From positions 1-9,217 of the forward strand of contig JAFDCA010000149.1 of assembly GCA_019313025.1 (NCBI GenBank): 9,217 nt of DNA, in the 5' to 3' direction. Origin of the DNA: Deltaproteobacteria bacterium (lineage in GTDB: Bacteria; Desulfobacterota; Desulfobacteria; Desulfobacterales; UBA11574). A program made the translations under genes and the position numbers. Below the pieces are notes generated by a model. That model had not been told where the DNA came from, did no database searches, and was given only the letters and a program-made list of their open reading frames with translations. Shown one piece after another: positions 6,013-9,217 of the stretch. The first letter of the stretch is position 1, and each line of letters starts with the position of its first letter.

Positions 6013-6156
6013 ATGTCGGAAAAACATCCTGAATGCCCGCTTTATAATCCATTAAATTGTAAAGAATATTACAATCCCAAACTCTGCGCATTTGTAAAAA
6101 AAGATAAAATTTGTCTTAAAAAAAAGAAGCCAAAATCAAAAGCAAAATCGAAATAA
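6013..6156 (+). CDS. 47-residue Cys/Lys-rich small protein, unknown function
   Basis: The frame starts at ATG 6013 and stops at TAA 6154-6156, encoding 47 residues. It begins MSEKHPECPLYNPLNCKEYY and ends in a strongly basic tail (12 Lys in the last 19 residues). Four cysteines lie at residues 8, 16, 25 and 34 with near-regular spacing (x7, x8, x8), a pattern suited to binding one metal ion or an Fe-S cluster. The motifs CPLYNPxNC and NPKLCAFV look structured, not random. GAAGGA (5996-6001) is a good Shine-Dalgarno, though 11 nt from the ATG, and a promoter-like sequence lies at 5932-5960. There is no signal peptide or membrane segment, so it is probably cytoplasmic; the basic tail could touch nucleic acid. 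I recognise no named family. Coding status is supported by Cys spacing, SD and promoter together. Confidence 0.62.
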   Translation: MSEKHPECPLYNPLNCKEYYNPKLCAFVKKDKICLKKKKPKSKAKSK

Positions 6157-6414
6157 CGCCGTTTCACGATGCAATATAACACCGGGTCATGAAATGGTGT
6201 GGTTCTGTGATTATTAAAAGTTTTAGGATTTAGAGGAAGATGATCAACCATAGGCGCACAATTTAAAGTCTCGAAACTTCATCATTATAATTCCAATAAC
6301 AGGCAAGAATCTATAAAGCATTTAGTTTTCTTGGTATTACCGAGTCTTGGTGGCCACAAGCGGGGTGAGAAAAGCTTTTTCAATAAATATGTAAATTTTA
6401 AAATAAAGTGCCCT
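6157..6414. other. 258-bp intergenic stretch, nothing recognised
   Basis: It lies between the stop of the small Cys-rich gene and the terminator of the UPF0301 gene. Both strands were read; no gene-like frame with a ribosome-binding site was seen. A weak ACACC/GGTGT stem with a 12-nt loop lies near 6179-6200 and could help end the small gene, but it lacks a T-run. Confidence 0.4.
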
Positions 6415-6440
6415 AAAAGAAAAAGGCATACCATTTATGC
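6415..6440 (-). terminator. intrinsic terminator of the UPF0301 gene
   Basis: On the minus strand GCATA-AATGG-TATGC (6440-6426) forms a short stem whose loop overlaps the gene's TAA stop (6437-6435). It is followed by C and then TTTTTCTTTT (6424-6415). The stem is only five pairs, so the call rests mainly on the U-tract and its position. Confidence 0.42.
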
Positions 6441-7004
6441 ATGGCCGGAGGTATTCAAAATCAAGGCCGGATCTACCCCTATCTTTTTTAACGATGCTTC
6501 CCATCTTTCTTCGATCGGCATATTAAAAATAATTTCTTCATCTATCGGAGAGGTCAACCAGGCATTTCCCATTATCTCTGATTCGAGTTGACCCGGTCCC
6601 CAGCCAGCACATCCAAGGGTTATTATATATGATTTCGGCCCCCTTCCCATAGCAACAGATTCTAAAATGTCTCTGCTGTTGCTTAATGCAAGACGATGTG
6701 TAACCATGAGGGATCCTTCCCAACCGAATGGAGGGCCATGAAGAATAAAAATTTCACCCACATGAACCGGTCCGCCGATGTGGATTGGAGTGGATTCAAC
6801 ATCGGGGATAAATTCCATATTGAGTTCGTTAAAAATGTCTTTCACCGTTAGAGAAGGATGGACCCTGTTGATCACAATTCCCACTGTTCCTGCCGGGGTG
6901 TATTCGCAAATACACGTAACAGTTTGATAAAAATTATGATCAATTAATAACGGCATGGCCATTAGCAACTGTCCTTTAAATGAGTCTGAAGAATTTTTTC
7001 CCAT
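6435..7004 (-). CDS. yqgE: UPF0301/AlgH (YqgE) family protein
   Basis: 189 residues, the usual length for this family. Signature segments are in order: GQLLMAMPLLIDHNFYQTV (11-29), GIVINR (42-47), IGGPV (76-80), GCAGWGPGQLESEI (131-144) and NAWL (147-150). AlgH was named from alginate regulation in Pseudomonas, but the biochemical role of this widespread, probably cytoplasmic family is unsettled. The start at 7004 is chosen because GGAG (7012-7015) lies seven nt upstream and a promoter (7059-7087) would begin transcription near 7052. An in-frame TTG at 7058 would add 18 residues but falls at the edge of the promoter -10 and lacks a Shine-Dalgarno. The gene is single and divergent from the glycerate kinase gene, with its own terminator-like hairpin. 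Family assignment is firm; the function is not. Confidence 0.93.
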   Translation of the reverse strand: MGKNSSDSFKGQLLMAMPLLIDHNFYQTVTCICEYTPAGTVGIVINRVHPSLTVKDIFNELNMEFIPDVESTPIHIGGPVHVGEIFILHGPPFGWEGSLMVTHRLALSNSRDILESVAMGRGPKSYIITLGCAGWGPGQLESEIMGNAWLTSPIDEEIIFNMPIEERWEASLKKIGVDPALILNTSGHA

Positions 7005-7058
7005 TTTTTTACTCCGAAATAAATTATTCCGAGACTTAATCGAGTAAAGGCTCATCAA

Positions 7059-7087
7059 AGGATACGTTTATCTTCGATTCTTGTCAA
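7059..7087 (-). promoter_or_regulatory. sigma70-like promoter of the UPF0301 gene
   Basis: On the minus strand a perfect TTGACA (7082-7087), 17-nt spacer and TATCCT (7059-7064). It predicts a leader of about 48 nt to the ATG at 7004 and argues against the longer TTG-start version of the protein. Confidence 0.6.
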
Positions 7088-7111
7088 GAAGGCTGGAAAA
7101 ACATTTTTTAT

Positions 7112-7140
7112 TTGACAGCCAAAATCGTTCGACATAAAAA
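7112..7140 (+). promoter_or_regulatory. candidate promoter of the glycerate kinase gene
   Basis: A perfect TTGACA (7112-7117), 17-nt spacer and TAAAAA (7135-7140; 4 of 6 to consensus). It lies only 24 bp from the divergent UPF0301 promoter, so a regulator bound between the two could affect both genes. The start would be near 7147, about 68 nt before ATG 7215. Confidence 0.45.
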
Positions 7141-7214
7141 ATTCAGTACAATTTATTATATCAAACACTTCAAAATCATCTGTTCAAGATTTTAATTTTT
7201 AACACAAGTCTCTT

Positions 7215-8558
7215 ATGAAATCGGAATCAAAAACAATTTCAACGATGAGAAAGGATGCTGTCGCAATCTTCTATAAGGCCCTAAAAGCTGTAGAACCCTC
7301 CGCCGCTATCAAGCGGCACTGCAAGTTTGATGGTAAAACTCTTGTTATTGGTCATCGTTCATATCATCTTGATCGATATAAAAACCTGTATGTATTAGGC
7401 GCAGGAAAAGCCACAGCACCAATGGCTGCAGCCATAGAAGATATGATCGACGACAAAATTACAGGCGGTGTGATTACTGTGAAATTCGATCATGTGGCCG
7501 ATTTAAAGTATATCGATCTCATAGAAGCAGGCCATCCTATACCTGACGAAAACGGGATACGCGGGGCATCTGCCATTTTAAATTTTGTAAAAGATGCAGA
7601 AAAAGATGATCTTGTAATATGCCTCATTTCGGGAGGAGGATCCGCCTTGATGCCTTTCCCCGATGATGGTCTCACCCTTGATGACAAACAAAATACCATA
7701 AAAATACTCCTTTCCTGTGGTGCGACCATTCATGAAATAAACACCATAAGAAAACACATCTCTAAAATAAAGGGCGGTAAGCTTGCTCAGGCAGTATATC
7801 CGGCCACACTTGTTACCCTTATACTTTCGGATGTTGTTGGAGATGATATCGACGTTATCGCCTCGGGTCCGACAGTACCGGATTTCAGCTCTTTTTACGA
7901 TTGTAAGACCATTTTGCTCAAGTATAACATAATCAATAAAATACCGAAAAACATATTAAATCATATTGAATCCGGGGTTTCAGGTGAAATTGATGAAACG
8001 CCTAAACCGCTGAATCCTATCTTTGATAGAACTTATAATTTGATCATCGGAAGTAACATTGAATCCTTAATGGCCGCCAAAGGAAAAGCCAAGAGCTTAG
8101 GGTATAATGTTCTTTTACTGTCTTCAATGATCGAGGGAGAAACCCGGATTATCGCTCAAGTTCATTGCGCCATCGCCAGAGAGATTATTAAAACCGGCAA
8201 TCCCCTTAGTTTGCCGGCCTGTATCCTTTCCGGCGGTGAAACCACGGTAACTCTCACAGGCAAAGGTCTCGGCGGACGGAATCAGGAGTTTGCGCTATCT
8301 GCATCTATAGGTATTTCCGGCCAAAAAAATATCGTTATACTTAGCGGAGGGACTGATGGTACCGATGGTCCTACAGATGCAGCCGGAGCTTTTTCGGACA
8401 CCTTGACACTAAAACGTGCCGAAGAAATAGGATTGAATCCGTATCGTTTTTTAGCAAACAATGACTCATATCATTTTTTTCAAAAACTTGGAGACCTATT
8501 CATAACCGGTCCAACCAATACCAATGTTATGGATTTGAGGATTGTACTCGTCTCTTAA
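7215..8558 (+). CDS. gckA: glycerate 2-kinase (DUF4147/MOFRL family)
   Basis: 447 residues, full length for the class II glycerate kinase family. The enzyme converts D-glycerate and ATP to 2-phosphoglycerate and ADP in the cytoplasm, feeding glycerate from serine, glyoxylate or tartronate metabolism into lower glycolysis. The N-terminal DUF4147 domain (about 12-270) shows LGAGKA (61-66, catalytic-type Lys65), SGGGSAL (139-145), LSDVVGDD (204-211) and ASGP (216-219). The C-terminal MOFRL domain (about 335-445) shows SGGETTV (339-345), GLGGRNQE (351-358, Arg355), GTDGTDGPTDAAGA (379-392) and TGPTNTNVMD (431-440). All key motifs are intact. An in-frame TAA at 7200-7202 limits the start to ATG 7215 or ATG 7245; neither has a good Shine-Dalgarno, and the second also fits family N-termini. 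No glyoxylate or serine-pathway gene adjoins it, and it converges with the sensor kinase gene. Confidence 0.93.
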   Translation: MKSESKTISTMRKDAVAIFYKALKAVEPSAAIKRHCKFDGKTLVIGHRSYHLDRYKNLYVLGAGKATAPMAAAIEDMIDDKITGGVITVKFDHVADLKYIDLIEAGHPIPDENGIRGASAILNFVKDAEKDDLVICLISGGGSALMPFPDDGLTLDDKQNTIKILLSCGATIHEINTIRKHISKIKGGKLAQAVYPATLVTLILSDVVGDDIDVIASGPTVPDFSSFYDCKTILLKYNIINKIPKNILNHIESGVSGEIDETPKPLNPIFDRTYNLIIGSNIESLMAAKGKAKSLGYNVLLLSSMIEGETRIIAQVHCAIAREIIKTGNPLSLPACILSGGETTVTLTGKGLGGRNQEFALSASIGISGQKNIVILSGGTDGTDGPTDAAGAFSDTLTLKRAEEIGLNPYRFLANNDSYHFFQKLGDLFITGPTNTNVMDLRIVLVS

Positions 8559-8565
8559 TTATGCA

Positions 8566-8596
8566 CTAAAAAAGTATTTTAGCCTGATCGATCAGG
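8566..8596. terminator. possible bidirectional terminator between convergent genes
   Basis: Two small inverted repeats sit side by side: CTAAAA-AAGTA-TTTTAG (8566-8582) and the perfect palindrome CCTGATCGATCAGG (8583-8596), which contains the minus-strand gene's TGA. Read leftward, the GC-containing palindrome is followed by a T-rich segment, as in a weak terminator for the kinase gene. The 34-bp gap has no room for anything else. The stems are short, so the strength is doubtful. Confidence 0.35.
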
Positions 8597-9217
8597 GTTC
8601 CTGCCCCAATACCTCTTTGATTTTAAGAGACAGCTGCATCACATTAAACGGTTTCTGAATAAAACCATTGCATCCGCGTTCCATTATTTCTGATGCTTGT
8701 CCATCTATGCTGTAACCACTGGAAAGAAGAACTCTGATTTCAGGATCTATCTTTTTGAGCCTGTCATAGGTTTCGCCACCTCCCATACCAGGCATTATCA
8801 TGTCCAAAACAACCATAACAATACGGTCTCTGTTTTTCTGATAGACCTCAATCGCCTCTTTGCCGCTCCTTGCCGTAAGCGGCATGTAACCCAAACTTGC
8901 CAAGATCTGACTACCAACATCGATAATCATGTCTTCATCATCAACCAACAGGATGGTGCCAGTACCCTTGAATGTTTGTTGATTCACAAGCATATCTTGT
9001 TTAACTTCTTTGGTAGATGCAGGCAGAAAAATATTAAAGGTGCTTCCTTTATTGATCATACTGTAGACGTTAATAATTCCGCCATGATTTTTCACGATGC
9101 CATATGCAGATGCTAAACCCAATCCTGTACCTCTACCGATTTCCTTGGTCGTAAAAAAGGGGTCGAATATCCTTTTCTTAACATGATTTTCCATACCTTC
9201 TCCGGTGTCTGTAACAG
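8592..9217 (-). CDS. hybrid sensor histidine kinase, C-terminal part (HATPase end plus receiver), partial
   Basis: The gene enters from the right edge and its start is outside the window. The visible frame opens VTDTGEGME (9215-9189), the G1 box (DxGxG) of a HATPase domain, then IFDPFFTTKE with the G2 box GTGLGLA and the fold end KGSTFNIFLP. After a linker of about 15-20 residues comes a full receiver domain: ILLVDDED acidic pocket, phospho-acceptor Asp in VVLDMIMPGM (codon 8802-8804), SSGY switch region and conserved Lys in IQKPF (codon 8652-8654). It should autophosphorylate on a His upstream of the window and pass phosphate to its own receiver, usually for onward relay. An ATG at 9194 lies inside the G1/F-box region and is not the real start. 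The signal sensed cannot be told from this part. It is convergent with the glycerate kinase gene. Confidence 0.92.
   Translation of the reverse strand, partial: VTDTGEGMENHVKKRIFDPFFTTKEIGRGTGLGLASAYGIVKNHGGIINVYSMINKGSTFNIFLPASTKEVKQDMLVNQQTFKGTGTILLVDDEDMIIDVGSQILASLGYMPLTARSGKEAIEVYQKNRDRIVMVVLDMIMPGMGGGETYDRLKKIDPEIRVLLSSGYSIDGQASEIMERGCNGFIQKPFNVMQLSLKIKEVLGQEP

Noticed and set aside
7005..7058. Longer UPF0301 protein starting at TTG 7058
   Set aside because: It would begin at the predicted promoter -10 with no Shine-Dalgarno, while ATG 7004 has GGAG seven nt upstream and fits family N-termini.
8697..9116. 139-codon plus-strand frame opposite the sensor kinase
   Set aside because: It lies wholly antisense to a well-conserved receiver/HATPase gene and shows no motifs of its own.
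9192..9194. ATG 9194 as the start of a stand-alone response regulator
   Set aside because: The frame continues upstream to the window edge as VTDTGEG, the G1 box of a histidine-kinase ATPase domain, so the gene is a truncated hybrid kinase.

Overview
The window is AT-rich bacterial chromosomal DNA (about 40% G+C by eye). Its gene set is a YcaO-TPR protein, a ParA ATPase next to a dynamin-like GTPase, a UPF0301/AlgH protein, a MOFRL-type glycerate kinase and a hybrid histidine kinase ending in a receiver. With the sigma70-like promoters, this suggests a Gram-negative bacterium of the Desulfobacterota (deltaproteobacterial sulfate-reducer relatives, perhaps Desulfobacterales). That placement is inference from gene content and style; no 16S or ribosomal marker is present.

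Layout. The left edge holds tRNA-Ala(CGC) on the minus strand. Divergent from it is a YcaO-domain protein with a C-terminal TPR array, behind a long leader that contains a 15-codon ORF overlapping the ycaO start by four bases. A ~145-bp element with imperfect terminal inverted repeats lies just past the ycaO stop, where the convergent minus-strand ParA gene ends. The tip of this element supplies ParA's last four codons and its stop. Upstream of parA on the same strand is a dynamin-like GTPase (762 residues if joined), split by one in-frame TAA inside its G3 motif (D-C-stop-G). The reading frame is open on both sides.

After about 565 bp with no convincing gene comes an unlisted 47-residue Cys/Lys-rich small protein (6013-6156, plus strand) with its own promoter-like sequence. 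A second gene-poor stretch follows. Then a UPF0301/AlgH gene (minus) and a glycerate 2-kinase gene (plus) are read divergently from a 210-bp spacer, each with a perfect TTGACA -35. The right edge carries the C-terminal part of a hybrid sensor kinase (end of the HATPase domain plus receiver), which runs off the window.

Working together. The only plausible multi-gene unit is dynamin-like GTPase plus orphan ParA, a pairing of a membrane-remodelling-type GTPase with a positioning-type ATPase. No ParB or parS-like site is visible beside it. The other genes look like independent single-gene transcription units. The points most worth a second look are the nonsense codon in the GTPase, the inverted-repeat element that now ends parA, the small four-Cys protein, and the YcaO-TPR gene with no recognisable substrate gene beyond the tiny overlapping leader ORF.
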